This document shows positions 1-7,688 of a DNA stretch of 64,000 nt, piece after piece. A program made the position numbers and the translations under genes. Under the pieces are notes generated by a model. It was not told where the DNA came from, made no database searches, and worked only from the letters and a program-made list of their open reading frames with translations. The stretch is from NCBI GenBank assembly GCA_003248965.1, contig QFQU01000010.1, positions 1 to 64,000 of the forward strand, in the 5' to 3' direction. Each line of letters begins with the position of its first letter. Position 1 is the stretch's first letter. This stretch comes from Brevundimonas sp. (GTDB taxonomy: Bacteria > Pseudomonadota > Alphaproteobacteria > Caulobacterales > Caulobacteraceae).

Positions 1-108
1 CGCTGTCTCCGGCTTCAATGACCAGAGTGAATCAGCCCCCGCCGTCCGAGGCAATTGCCGACTTTTTCAACGGTATCGGCGCAATTCAGACATTCATATC
101 CCGAAGAT

Positions 109-136
109 CGATCCGTCAGCGCATTCGGGGCGTATC
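109..136 (+). promoter_or_regulatory. RpoE/ChrR-type sigma promoter candidate
   Basis: CGATCC, a 16-base spacer and CGTATC precede the DUF2177 gene. The same layout (TNATCC-N16-CGTA) occurs twice between the sigma-factor gene and the FAD oxidoreductase gene further right, so this gene probably belongs to the same regulon. Inference from motif match; one base differs from TGATCC. Confidence 0.5.
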
Positions 137-161
137 GGTCAGGAGCTTATGGAGTTGAGCC

Positions 162-569
162 GTGAATATAGCTGCCCCCTACATTTTGACCCTCCTCGTC
201 TTCGCCGTGATCGACTCGGCCTGGCTCGGCAGCATGGGGAACCGGCTTTACCGCTCCCTGATCGGCTCGATGCTGGCGGACAACTTCAGGCTGGCGCCGG
301 CGGTGGCCTTCTATGCGCTCTATGCTGGGGGCCTGACGCTCTTCGCGGTACTGCCAGGCCTTGCCGAAGGCGGGTGGAAGAAGGCGCTGCTGTGGGGCGG
401 ACTGTTCGGCCTGTTCGCATATGGGACCTACGACCTGACCAATCTGGCCACGCTCAAGACCTGGAGTCTGAAACTGTCGCTGATCGACATGGCTTGGGGC
501 GTCTGCGTCAGCGCCGTTTCGTCATCGATCGCCTGCGCCCTGGCCATGCGCCTGCTGCGCGTCGTCTAA
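162..569 (+). CDS. DUF2177 family membrane protein
   Basis: A 135-residue integral membrane protein with about four hydrophobic helices, beginning with the segment PYILTLLVFAVIDSAWLGS and carrying the GTYDLTNLATLK stretch typical of DUF2177. The biochemical role of the family is unknown. The GTG start is chosen because GGAG lies 8 bases upstream and the N-terminus fits the family. The 3' end overlaps the convergent DUF1295 gene by four bases. An RpoE-type sigma site lies upstream, and the neighbours are a sigma/anti-sigma pair and lipid-modifying enzymes, so a membrane role in oxidative stress is plausible but inferred. Confidence 0.85.
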   Translation: MNIAAPYILTLLVFAVIDSAWLGSMGNRLYRSLIGSMLADNFRLAPAVAFYALYAGGLTLFAVLPGLAEGGWKKALLWGGLFGLFAYGTYDLTNLATLKTWSLKLSLIDMAWGVCVSAVSSSIACALAMRLLRVV

Positions 570-1366
570 CGCGGTTTCCGAAGGAAGAAGCGGCTGGTGC
601 GGGCGGCGTAGGCGGCGAAGGCGTCGGGTCGCGAACGGCGCATATGGGCCTCCAGCAAGGGGACGCCCGACACATGGTTCAGCAGCCAGTAGATGTAGGC
701 AGGACCCGTCAGTGCCAGCCAGCCCCAGGGCCAGGCGCCGCTGACGTCGATGGCGAACACCGGCCAGGCGCACCAGCCCAGCCACTCGAAGAAATAGTTG
801 GGGTGCCGTGACCAGGCCCAGAGGCCGGTGTCGCAGACGCGGCCTCGATGGGCGGGATCAGCCTTGAAGGCGGCCAGCTCACGGTCGGCCACACCTTCGC
901 CCAGCAGGGCGGACATGAAGATCAGGGTCGCGAAACCATCTTGCAGGGTCAGCCCGGGCATCGGGTTGCGCGCCGCCAGCAGTACGCTGAGCGCCAGGAA
1001 GGCGGCGGCCCCGGACTGAAGCATCAGGAAGCCGAACATCCGGGCCTGGAATCTGTCGCCCCATTCGGTGCGCAGCCGGGCGTAGCGCGCGTCCTCGTTT
1101 TCGCCGGCGGCGCGGCGTGCGATATGCAGGCCCAGCCGCAGGCCCCAGAGCCCGATCAGGCTGGCGATCAGCCATTGGCGGTATGACGGCGCCACGCCGC
1201 CGAGAGGAAACAGGGCGACGCCGACGCCAGCCATACCGAGGCCGAAGGACCAGAAGGCGTCGGCCCATCCGCCTTGGCCGGTGCGGCGCTGAACCGCCCA
1301 GGCCGCGCTCATGACCAGAACGAGAAACAGGGCCGCCGCAAACCAGAGCGGAAGCAGGGCGATCAC
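566..1366 (-). CDS. DUF1295 membrane protein (steroid 5-alpha-reductase-like)
   Basis: 266 residues, strongly hydrophobic, with six or so membrane segments. The C-terminal part includes SRHPNYFFEWLGW, the signature of the DUF1295/isoprenylcysteine methyltransferase-like/steroid reductase fold. The substrate is unknown. Its start overlaps the end of the chrR-like gene by four bases (ATGA type), so it is the third gene of a sigma, anti-sigma, DUF1295 operon. Lipid or sterol-like modification in response to singlet oxygen is an inference from context. Confidence 0.85.
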   Translation of the reverse strand: MIALLPLWFAAALFLVLVMSAAWAVQRRTGQGGWADAFWSFGLGMAGVGVALFPLGGVAPSYRQWLIASLIGLWGLRLGLHIARRAAGENEDARYARLRTEWGDRFQARMFGFLMLQSGAAAFLALSVLLAARNPMPGLTLQDGFATLIFMSALLGEGVADRELAAFKADPAHRGRVCDTGLWAWSRHPNYFFEWLGWCAWPVFAIDVSGAWPWGWLALTGPAYIYWLLNHVSGVPLLEAHMRRSRPDAFAAYAARTSRFFLRKPR

Positions 1367-2001
1367 AGCCGTACGAAGGGCTGCATCAGCCGCCCCAGCC
1401 AGCCGTCGATCTGGATTTCTCCATCCAGGGCGACGACGCAGAGGCAGGGACTGTCCGACACAACGCGCGGCTGGTGCAGCACGTCGTGGTCGGCTTCCTC
1501 CAGATCGCCGACGTCGAAGCGTTCGGTCTCGGTGGCGTAGGCGCCGGACAGGACGCAGGTCAGTTCGATCCCGCCATGGGTGTGACGCGGCGTCTCGCGA
1601 CCCGGATCGATCTTCAGCAGGATGACCCGGCAGGCGCCGTCGCGCGGGGCGTGGACGTCGCGGGCGCGGATGCCGGGGCCGATCCAGCGCCAGGGCCCGA
1701 GGGCGTAGCGCCGCAGCGGCTCGGGCAGTTCGGGCATGTCGTTGAGCGGTGCCGGCGGCCTGGCTTCGCCTGCATCGGTTTCGATGAGCGCCATGGCGTG
1801 CGCCAGGGCGTGGTCGGACAGGTCCACCGGCGCGGCCTCCTCCAGAAACTCACCGCCCACGGCCTGAAGGCGGCGAACCCAGGCGTCGTTGGCGGGGCGC
1901 AAGGCAAGATGGGCGGCGACGACCACGGCCACGGGCGGGCTGAGCGATCCGGCGGCATAGGCGAGCAGCCGTTCTTCGGATGGGTTGCGGTTGGGGTTCA
2001 T
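1363..2001 (-). CDS. ChrR-like anti-sigma factor with cupin domain
   Basis: 212 residues. The N-terminal part is an anti-sigma domain (about residues 1-90) and the C-terminal part a ChrR cupin with HTHGGIE and a later His (LHQP) that would bind metal. In ChrR of Rhodobacter sphaeroides the anti-sigma domain binds zinc through His and a CxxC pair; here the matching stretch reads HLALRPAND, so both cysteines are absent. The cupin metal ligands look intact. It overlaps the sigma-factor gene by four bases, the usual arrangement for co-translation. It should hold the sigma factor inactive in the cytoplasm until singlet oxygen or peroxides appear. Confidence 0.88.
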   Translation of the reverse strand: MNPNRNPSEERLLAYAAGSLSPPVAVVVAAHLALRPANDAWVRRLQAVGGEFLEEAAPVDLSDHALAHAMALIETDAGEARPPAPLNDMPELPEPLRRYALGPWRWIGPGIRARDVHAPRDGACRVILLKIDPGRETPRHTHGGIELTCVLSGAYATETERFDVGDLEEADHDVLHQPRVVSDSPCLCVVALDGEIQIDGWLGRLMQPFVRL

Positions 2002-2576
2002 CGGGGCGCCTCCTCGGACGGTTCGAGGATGAGACGAAGTTTGATCATGGCGTTGCGGATGCGGGATTTGACGGTGCCCAGAGGCAGGTCGAGCCGCCGG
2101 GCGATTTCGGAATGAGGGCTGTCCAGGAAGAAGGCGAGGCGCAGAACCTCGACCTGATCGGGCTTGAGGCGCGACAGGGCGTCGCGAATGCGTTCGGCGT
2201 CCTGTGAAGCGGACAGGATGTCATCCGGTTGCTGCGCCTCGGTCTCGGCCAGATCGATTTCGGGCGTCGGCAGGGGGCGGGCGTCGCGGCGCAGCATGTC
2301 GAGCCGGCGGTTGCGAGCGATGGTGAAGATCCAGGTCGCGGCCCGGGCCTTGCGCGCGTCGAACAGGTCCGCCTTGCGCCAGACCGTCAGCATGGCGTCC
2401 TGGGCGAAGTCTTCTGCGGCGGCAGGGGGCGCGCCTGACTTGATCAGCCAGGCCTTCAGGCGCGGCGCATAATGGCTGAACAGTTTAGCGAAGGCTTCGC
2501 GATCCCGCCGCAACGCCACCGCCTCGATCAGGCGGTCATGCGCAAAGGCGTCCGGCGAGGACCCGTCCGCGCTCAT
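1998..2576 (-). CDS. rpoE: ECF sigma factor, RpoE/ECF11-like
   Basis: 192 residues with sigma region 2 (AEDFAQDAMLTVWRKADLFD, then ATWIFTIARNRRLDMLRRD) and region 4 (LKPDQVEVLRLAFFLD, then GTVKSRIRNAMIKLR). The ATG at 2576 is preferred: an upstream extension would run through the divergent promoter region. The paired ChrR-like anti-sigma gene follows with an overlap. The promoter upstream (TGATCC-N16-CGTATT) matches the sites in front of the divergent oxidoreductase gene, suggesting autoregulation. Known RpoE-ChrR pairs govern the singlet-oxygen response. Confidence 0.9.
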   Translation of the reverse strand: MSADGSSPDAFAHDRLIEAVALRRDREAFAKLFSHYAPRLKAWLIKSGAPPAAAEDFAQDAMLTVWRKADLFDARKARAATWIFTIARNRRLDMLRRDARPLPTPEIDLAETEAQQPDDILSASQDAERIRDALSRLKPDQVEVLRLAFFLDSPHSEIARRLDLPLGTVKSRIRNAMIKLRLILEPSEEAPR

Positions 2577-2634
2577 GCGCCGCAGGGTCCTGTCAGACGA
2601 TTTGAAAGAGGCGGCCTCGACATGCATGCAGCCT

Positions 2635-2662
2635 AATACGCTTCGGCAAAATGTCTGGATCA
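2635..2662 (-). promoter_or_regulatory. RpoE-type promoter for the sigma/anti-sigma operon
   Basis: On the minus strand TGATCC (2662-2657), 16 bases, then CGTATT (2640-2635), lying about 60 bases before the sigma-factor start codon. It fits the -35/-10 pattern known for RpoE-ChrR systems. Confidence 0.7.
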
Positions 2663-2666
2663 TTCG

Positions 2667-2694
2667 TAATCCGATTGCGACGCCGCTGCGTAAT
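2667..2694 (+). promoter_or_regulatory. RpoE-type promoter for the oxidoreductase operon
   Basis: TAATCC (2667-2672), 16 bases, CGTAAT (2689-2694), with the same spacing as the divergent site four bases away. It lies 46 bases before the ATG of the FAD oxidoreductase gene, so both arms of the cluster appear to be switched on by the same sigma factor. Confidence 0.68.
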
Positions 2695-2739
2695 CCGATC
2701 AGGCCTGCAGCGATTGCGCGGGCGCGTTTCGGAGCCGTC

Positions 2740-4077
2740 ATGTCGCATTCGTCCGCTCGTCCTTCCGATGGCCCGCTCAAGATCGCCGTGGTCGGATCGG
2801 GCGTGGCCGCCCTGTCGTCGGCCTGGTTGCTGTCGCAGCGCCACAGGGTGACGCTCTATGAAAAAGCGGATCGTCTGGGCGGGCATTCCCATACCGTGAC
2901 CGCAGGGGCGGCGACCGGAGATGTCGCCGTCGACACCGGCTTCATCTGCTTCAACGACGCCACCTATCCCAATCTGATCGCCCTGTTCGAGCACCTGGGC
3001 GTGCAGGCCCGCGCGACCGACATGTCCTTCGCCGTGTCGCTGGACGACGGCCGGTTTGAATACGCGGCGCCCGGTCTGTTCGCCCAGCGCCGCAATGTCC
3101 TTCGCCCGCGCTTCTGGTCAATGCTGGGCGAGATCCTGCGCTTCTATCGTGAGGCGCCGATTGATCTGGGCGGGTTGAGCGACCCAAACCTGACGCTGGG
3201 CGACTATCTGAAGCGCGAAGGCTTCAGCGAGGCCTTCCGTGACGACCATCTGCTGCCGATGGCGGCGGCGATTTGGTCCTCGCCAGCCCACACGCTGCTG
3301 GACTATCCGGCAGAGGCCTTCATCCGCTTCTGCGGCAACCATGGCCTGCTCAAGCTGATCGGCCGACCGCTGTGGCGGACGGTTGAGGGTGGAAGCCGGA
3401 CCTATGTCGAACGGCTGGCCCGGGCCATAGGCGACGTACGGCTGAACCACGGCGTGACGGCGGTGCGGCGCACAGGCCAGGGCGTCATGATCCACGACAT
3501 CCAGGGCGGCGTCGAGCGCTTCGACCAGGTCGTCATCGGCGCCCATGCCGATCAGGCCCTGGCCATGCTGGACGAGCCAACCGCGCAGGAAAAGGAGGTG
3601 CTGGGCGCCTTCAGCTACAGCCGCAACCTGACGGTGCTGCACACCGACGCTGGCCTGATGCCGCGTCGCCGCCGCGCGTGGGCCAGTTGGAACTATATCG
3701 GCGCTGACGACGACCTGTGCGTCACCTACTGGATGAACAGGCTTCAGGGCCTGCCAGGGCAGGACCTTTTCGTCACCCTGAACCCGCCGCGTCCGCCCAA
3801 GCCCGACACCTTGTTGCGCAGCGAGCTCTATGAGCACCCCGTCTTCAACCCCGCCGCCCTTCAGGCCCAGAAACAGCTGTGGAGCCTGCAGGGGCAGGGC
3901 GGCGTCTGGTTCTGCGGCGCCCACTTCGGCGCGGGCTTTCATGAGGATGGCCTGCAGTCCGGTCTCGCCGTGGCCGAGCAACTGGGCGGCGTGCGACGCC
4001 CCTGGTCGGTAAAGAACGAGAGCGGCCGCATCCACCTGTCGCCGTCTTCGGCCACTGTCCTGGAGAGGGCGGCGTGA
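2740..4077 (+). CDS. FAD-dependent oxidoreductase (COG2907, amine-oxidase-like)
   Basis: 445 residues. A dinucleotide-binding motif near the N-terminus reads VVGSGVAALSSAWLL and is followed by EKADRLGGHSHT, the usual start of NAD/FAD amine-oxidase-like flavoproteins; GVWFCGAHFGAGFHEDGLQSG near the end is the second FAD contact. ATG 2740 has GGAG upstream, while the longer open frame runs into the promoter. The stop overlaps the DUF1365 gene by four bases. COG2907 proteins regularly travel with DUF1365 and CFA-synthase-like genes; in Rhodobacter such genes serve singlet-oxygen-induced fatty-acid modification. The exact substrate is unknown. Confidence 0.88.
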   Translation: MSHSSARPSDGPLKIAVVGSGVAALSSAWLLSQRHRVTLYEKADRLGGHSHTVTAGAATGDVAVDTGFICFNDATYPNLIALFEHLGVQARATDMSFAVSLDDGRFEYAAPGLFAQRRNVLRPRFWSMLGEILRFYREAPIDLGGLSDPNLTLGDYLKREGFSEAFRDDHLLPMAAAIWSSPAHTLLDYPAEAFIRFCGNHGLLKLIGRPLWRTVEGGSRTYVERLARAIGDVRLNHGVTAVRRTGQGVMIHDIQGGVERFDQVVIGAHADQALAMLDEPTAQEKEVLGAFSYSRNLTVLHTDAGLMPRRRRAWASWNYIGADDDLCVTYWMNRLQGLPGQDLFVTLNPPRPPKPDTLLRSELYEHPVFNPAALQAQKQLWSLQGQGGVWFCGAHFGAGFHEDGLQSGLAVAEQLGGVRRPWSVKNESGRIHLSPSSATVLERAA

Positions 4078-4877
4078 CCCAGGCCTCCGCCCTCTATCGC
4101 GGAGACGTCATGCATCGGCGGCTGCGGCCAAGGGCGCATCGGTTTTACTATCGCGTCTTCTGGCTGCTGCTGGATCTGGCGGAGATCGACGATCTGGACC
4201 GCAGCCTGAGCTGGTTTTCGCGCAACCGTTTCAACCTGCTGTCCTTTCACGATCGAGATCACGGCGACGGCTCCGGCGCGGCGTTGCGCCCCCAGATCGA
4301 GGCCTTCCTCGGTCGTGCAGGGATCGACATCGGCGAAGGGGCGGTGCGCTTGCTGACCATGCCGCGTGTGCTCGGCTACGTCTTCAATCCGATCAGCCTC
4401 TACTACTGCCATCACGGTGACGGTCGGCTGGCGGCCATGGTCTATGAGGTGACCAGCACCTTCGGCGTGCGCCACGCCTATGTCATTCCGGTGCCGGAAA
4501 CGGACCAGACGGCGGGCCTGATCCGTCAGGGCGCGGCTAAGGCCCTCTATGTCTCGCCCTTCATGGGGATGGAGATGGACTACATTTTTCGCGGTCACGC
4601 GCCGGGCGCCCGGCTGGACATGACCATCGACGGCGTGGACGCCCAGGGGCTCTTGATCACCGCCGTCATGTGTGGCGAGCGCCGTCCGCTAGACGACAGG
4701 GCCTTGTGGACCGCGGCGCTGGTCCTGCCGCTGATGACCCTCAAGGTCGTGGCCGCCATCCACTGGGAGGCCCTGAAACTCTGGCTCAAGGGCGTTCGCC
4801 TGACGCGCCAGCCGCTGCCGGCCCGTGAGGCAGTCACAGTCCAGCGGCGGGCTCGAGAGAGCCGTGTCGCGCGTTGA
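4074..4877 (+). CDS. DUF1365 domain protein
   Basis: 267 residues. Family features include LYRGDVMHRRLRPRAHRFYYR at the start, LGYVFNPISLYYCH in the middle and KALYVSPFMGM further on. DUF1365 is of unknown catalytic role but is nearly always found between a COG2907 oxidoreductase and a CFA-synthase-like methyltransferase, as here. Start is coupled to the preceding stop (ATGA-type overlap with GTG). A C-terminal stretch (LWTAALVLPLMTLKVVAAIHW) could be membrane-associated. Confidence 0.85.
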   Translation: MTQASALYRGDVMHRRLRPRAHRFYYRVFWLLLDLAEIDDLDRSLSWFSRNRFNLLSFHDRDHGDGSGAALRPQIEAFLGRAGIDIGEGAVRLLTMPRVLGYVFNPISLYYCHHGDGRLAAMVYEVTSTFGVRHAYVIPVPETDQTAGLIRQGAAKALYVSPFMGMEMDYIFRGHAPGARLDMTIDGVDAQGLLITAVMCGERRPLDDRALWTAALVLPLMTLKVVAAIHWEALKLWLKGVRLTRQPLPAREAVTVQRRARESRVAR

Positions 4878-4914
4878 ACATCCGCCGTCCCCGAATAAAA
4901 GGCCGCCCGACGAA

Positions 4915-6138
4915 ATGACCACCACCTTCTATGGCGAGCGAAACGATCAGCGGATGGGGGCTCCGGTTCTGGGCCTGCTTGTGCACCTGCTGTCCGCCAA
5001 CTGGACCTGGGGGCGGCTCACCCTCGTTCTACCGGACGGCGCCCGTCATCAGCTGATGGGCCGGACATCCGGCCACGCCGCCGTCCTGACCATCCGGGAT
5101 CCTCGCTGCGCAGCTCGTGTGCTGAAGAACGGGGATATCGGCTTTGCGGAAGGCTATATGGCGGGGGAGTGGGACACGCCTGACCTGGCGGTCCTGTTGG
5201 AGACCCTGGTCAACAACTACGACCACATTCGTCGCCTGTTCGACGGCAACCCTCTGATGAAGTTGGTCAACGGGATCGGACACCGGCTGAACCGCAACAG
5301 CCGCCGGGGATCGCGCCGCAATATCCACGCCCACTATGACCTGGGCAACGCCTTCTATGGCGCCTGGCTGGACCCCTCGATGACCTATTCCTCGGCGCGT
5401 TTCGAGGCGCCGGGACAGCTGCTGCAGGACGCCCAGCGCGCCAAGTACGCCGCTTTGGCGCGGATGATGGACCTTCAGCCGGGGCATAGCGTGCTGGAGA
5501 TCGGCTGCGGCTGGGGCGGGTTCGCCGAGTTCGCGGCGCGAGAGGTCGGGGCCGTGGTCACGGGTGTCACCATCTCTCGCGAACAGCACGACTATGCGCG
5601 TCGCCGCCTGTTCGAGGCGGGGCTGGCGGAGCGAGCGGATATCCAGCTGGTCGACTACCGCGACGTGGAGGGCCGCTTCGACCGCGTCGCCTCGATCGAG
5701 ATGCTCGAGGCGGTGGGGCGCGAATACTGGCCCGTATACTTCCAGAAGGTCCACGACGTCCTGGAGGCGGGAGGACGTGCGGCCCTGCAGATCATCACCA
5801 TCCAGGACGACCTGTTCGACGAATATGATGCGCGTACCGACTTCATCCAGAAGTATGTCTTTCCCGGTGGGTGCCTGCCTTCCGAGGCGAGGCTGGCGCC
5901 CGTGCTGGCGCAGGCCGGCCTGAAAAAAACGGGTGTCGAGCGTTTCGGCGACAATTACGCCGTCACCCTGGCTGAATGGGCGCGAGGTTTCGAGAGCGCC
6001 TGGACCGATATCGCTCGAAGGAACGCAGGCTTCGACGAGCGCTTCCGCCGTCTCTGGCGCTTCTATCTCGCCTACTGCGAGGCCGGTTTCCGGTCGGCCC
6101 GGACCGATGTGATCCAGATGAGCCTGAGTCGCGACTAA
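4915..6138 (+). CDS. Cyclopropane-fatty-acid-synthase-like SAM methyltransferase
   Basis: About 407 residues. The SAM-binding motif GHSVLEIGCGWGGFAEFAAR is preceded by NIHAHYDLGNAFYGAWLDPSMTYSSA, a signature of the CFA synthase/mycolic-acid methyltransferase family, and followed by IEMLEAVGREYWPVYFQ. It transfers a methyl(ene) group from SAM to unsaturated acyl chains of phospholipids. ATG 4915 has AAAAGG 12-16 bases upstream; a GTG at 4864 overlapping the previous gene is an alternative. It is last of the three lipid genes from the RpoE-type promoter. Either classic cyclopropane or furan-type fatty-acid chemistry is possible. Confidence 0.87.
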   Translation: MTTTFYGERNDQRMGAPVLGLLVHLLSANWTWGRLTLVLPDGARHQLMGRTSGHAAVLTIRDPRCAARVLKNGDIGFAEGYMAGEWDTPDLAVLLETLVNNYDHIRRLFDGNPLMKLVNGIGHRLNRNSRRGSRRNIHAHYDLGNAFYGAWLDPSMTYSSARFEAPGQLLQDAQRAKYAALARMMDLQPGHSVLEIGCGWGGFAEFAAREVGAVVTGVTISREQHDYARRRLFEAGLAERADIQLVDYRDVEGRFDRVASIEMLEAVGREYWPVYFQKVHDVLEAGGRAALQIITIQDDLFDEYDARTDFIQKYVFPGGCLPSEARLAPVLAQAGLKKTGVERFGDNYAVTLAEWARGFESAWTDIARRNAGFDERFRRLWRFYLAYCEAGFRSARTDVIQMSLSRD

Positions 6139-6165
6139 CGAACGCGCCTTGCTGACCCTGACCTG

Positions 6166-6747
6166 TTGATGACGGATATGCCGATGAGCCTGAAGCGCCC
6201 TTCAGTCATTCTTGTCGCCGCAGCCACGTGCGGCCTTGGACTATCGGCCTGCGCCACGCTTCAGCGTGGCCCAATCGGCAATCCGAATGTTCACCTGCCG
6301 ACCAAGATGGTCGACCTGAGCCGATATGCCGGGCTCTGGTACGAGATCGGCCGCTACGAAAACGGGTTCGAGCGGGGATGCGAGGGGGTGACGGCGGAAT
6401 ACACAAGACGCGACGATGGTCTTGTCGGCGTGCTCAACACCTGTCGTCAGGGCGGCGTCGACGGCCCGGTGAATACGGTCGAGGGCAGGGCCCGGGTGGT
6501 GCCCGACAGCGGCGATGCACGGCTGAAAGTCTCCTTCTTTGGACCCTTCTACCTCGGCGACTACTGGGTGCTGGACCATGCCGACGACTATTCCTGGTCC
6601 ATCGTCGGCGAACCCTCCGGCCGATATCTCTGGCTGATGAGCCGGACGGCGAAACCTTCCCAAGAGGTTCGCGCCACCATCCTGAGCCGGGCGGCAGAGC
6701 TTGGTTATGATCTCGCTCTGTTGCATCAAACTCGGCATCGCCCGTAA
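6166..6747 (+). CDS. blc: Lipocalin family outer-membrane lipoprotein (Blc-like)
   Basis: 193 residues. A lipoprotein signal ends in LSAC, so the mature protein would be acylated on that cysteine. The lipocalin GxW motif is present as YAGLWYEIGRYEN, with EYTRRDDGLVGVLNTC and later GDYWVLD strands as in bacterial Blc. Blc proteins bind lysophospholipids or fatty acids at the outer membrane. Four in-frame ATGs lie within 20 bases (6166-6184), so the exact start is open. It follows the CFA-like gene by 27 bases and probably completes the lipid-stress operon. Confidence 0.88.
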   Translation: MMTDMPMSLKRPSVILVAAATCGLGLSACATLQRGPIGNPNVHLPTKMVDLSRYAGLWYEIGRYENGFERGCEGVTAEYTRRDDGLVGVLNTCRQGGVDGPVNTVEGRARVVPDSGDARLKVSFFGPFYLGDYWVLDHADDYSWSIVGEPSGRYLWLMSRTAKPSQEVRATILSRAAELGYDLALLHQTRHRP

Positions 6748-6797
6748 ATCTGCTGGCTGCCGTCGTGCGTATCTCCTGTCAAAAGAGGAGAGAAGCC

Positions 6798-6930
6798 ATG
6801 GCGGGCAAGATGTTTCGGGGGCTGGGGGCGATGACCCTGGCGCTGGCTTCAGGGGCTTACGCCGCGAACGGACGTGGTGCGCGCCGCGGTTGCGCAGCGC
6901 CGCGACGAGGGGCTGGCCTCGACCATCACC
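6798..6930 (+). pseudogene. Remnant with signal-peptide-like start
   Basis: After AGGAGAG an ATG opens a frame reading MAGKMFRGLGAMTLALASGAYA, which looks like an export signal, but the downstream sequence changes reading frame and runs into the integrase fragment. The rest of the original gene has probably been lost. Unrecognised; could be a chance signal-like peptide. Confidence 0.3.
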
Positions 6931-7444
6931 CCGCGATCTTCTACGTCTCACTTGGTCTGCTTACGATGGTGAGAAGCTCAGGTTAAGACAGAGCAAGACT
7001 GGAGCCCGCATCCTCATTCCAGTCGGTGCGCCCCTGAAGCTTGCGCTCGATGCGCAGCGTGCTGACGCAACCGCAGTGACCATTCTGACGACGGCTCAGG
7101 GGCGGAGCTGGACGGAAGATGGATTTCGGACGTCGTGGGCCAAGGCGTGCGCTAAGGCGGGCATCACCGATCTGACCTTTCATGACCTCAGGGGGACTGC
7201 GGTCACACGCTTGGCGCTCGCCGGTTGTTCCGTTCCCGAGATTGCAACCATCACCGGTCACAGCCTGCGGGATGTCGGCGCTATCCTCGATTCCAACTAT
7301 TTGAACCGGGACTATGGTCTCGCATGGTCGGCGATCGAGAAGCTCGAAACGAGAACGAAACTGCAAAATGAACTGCAAAACGGCGAGGTTCATTCGCCAT
7401 CTGTTCCGCTAGCGCAGAAGTGGAAGCCACTTAAATTTGAATGA
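6930..7444 (+). pseudogene. Tyrosine recombinase (integrase) remnant
   Basis: Only the C-terminal catalytic part of a phage-type integrase is present: RDLLRLTWSAYDG followed by RQSKTGA, then FHDLRGTAVTRLALAGCSV and ATITGHS. These hold the second Arg and the His of the active site. A tyrosine may lie in DSNYLNRDYG. The N-terminal arm-binding and core domains are missing, and no start fits. The stop lies 12 bases from the 3' end of tRNA-Lys, the usual place for an integrase of a tRNA-targeting element. It is the relic of a deleted island. Confidence 0.75.
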
Positions 7445-7452
7445 GATGACGA

Positions 7453-7528
<76 letters not shown>

Positions 7529-7688
7529 ACACCGATCGTCATGTCTTCGGCGGGGCGAGCGCCCTTGCCGAAGGGCGCTCCTACTACCCAGCGGAGGCGG
7601 GGTTGGCAAGCGCCTTTCGCAAACTTTCTTGGGCGGGCTATGGTTCACGCGGAATCAGCCGCGTGTCAGCGGCGGGGGAGTGAACGCC

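Noticed and set aside
6925..6931. ATCACCC at the integrase-relic junction as a second attachment site for tRNA-Lys
   Set aside because: Seven bases only, and in the opposite orientation to the tRNA end; attL and attR must be direct repeats.
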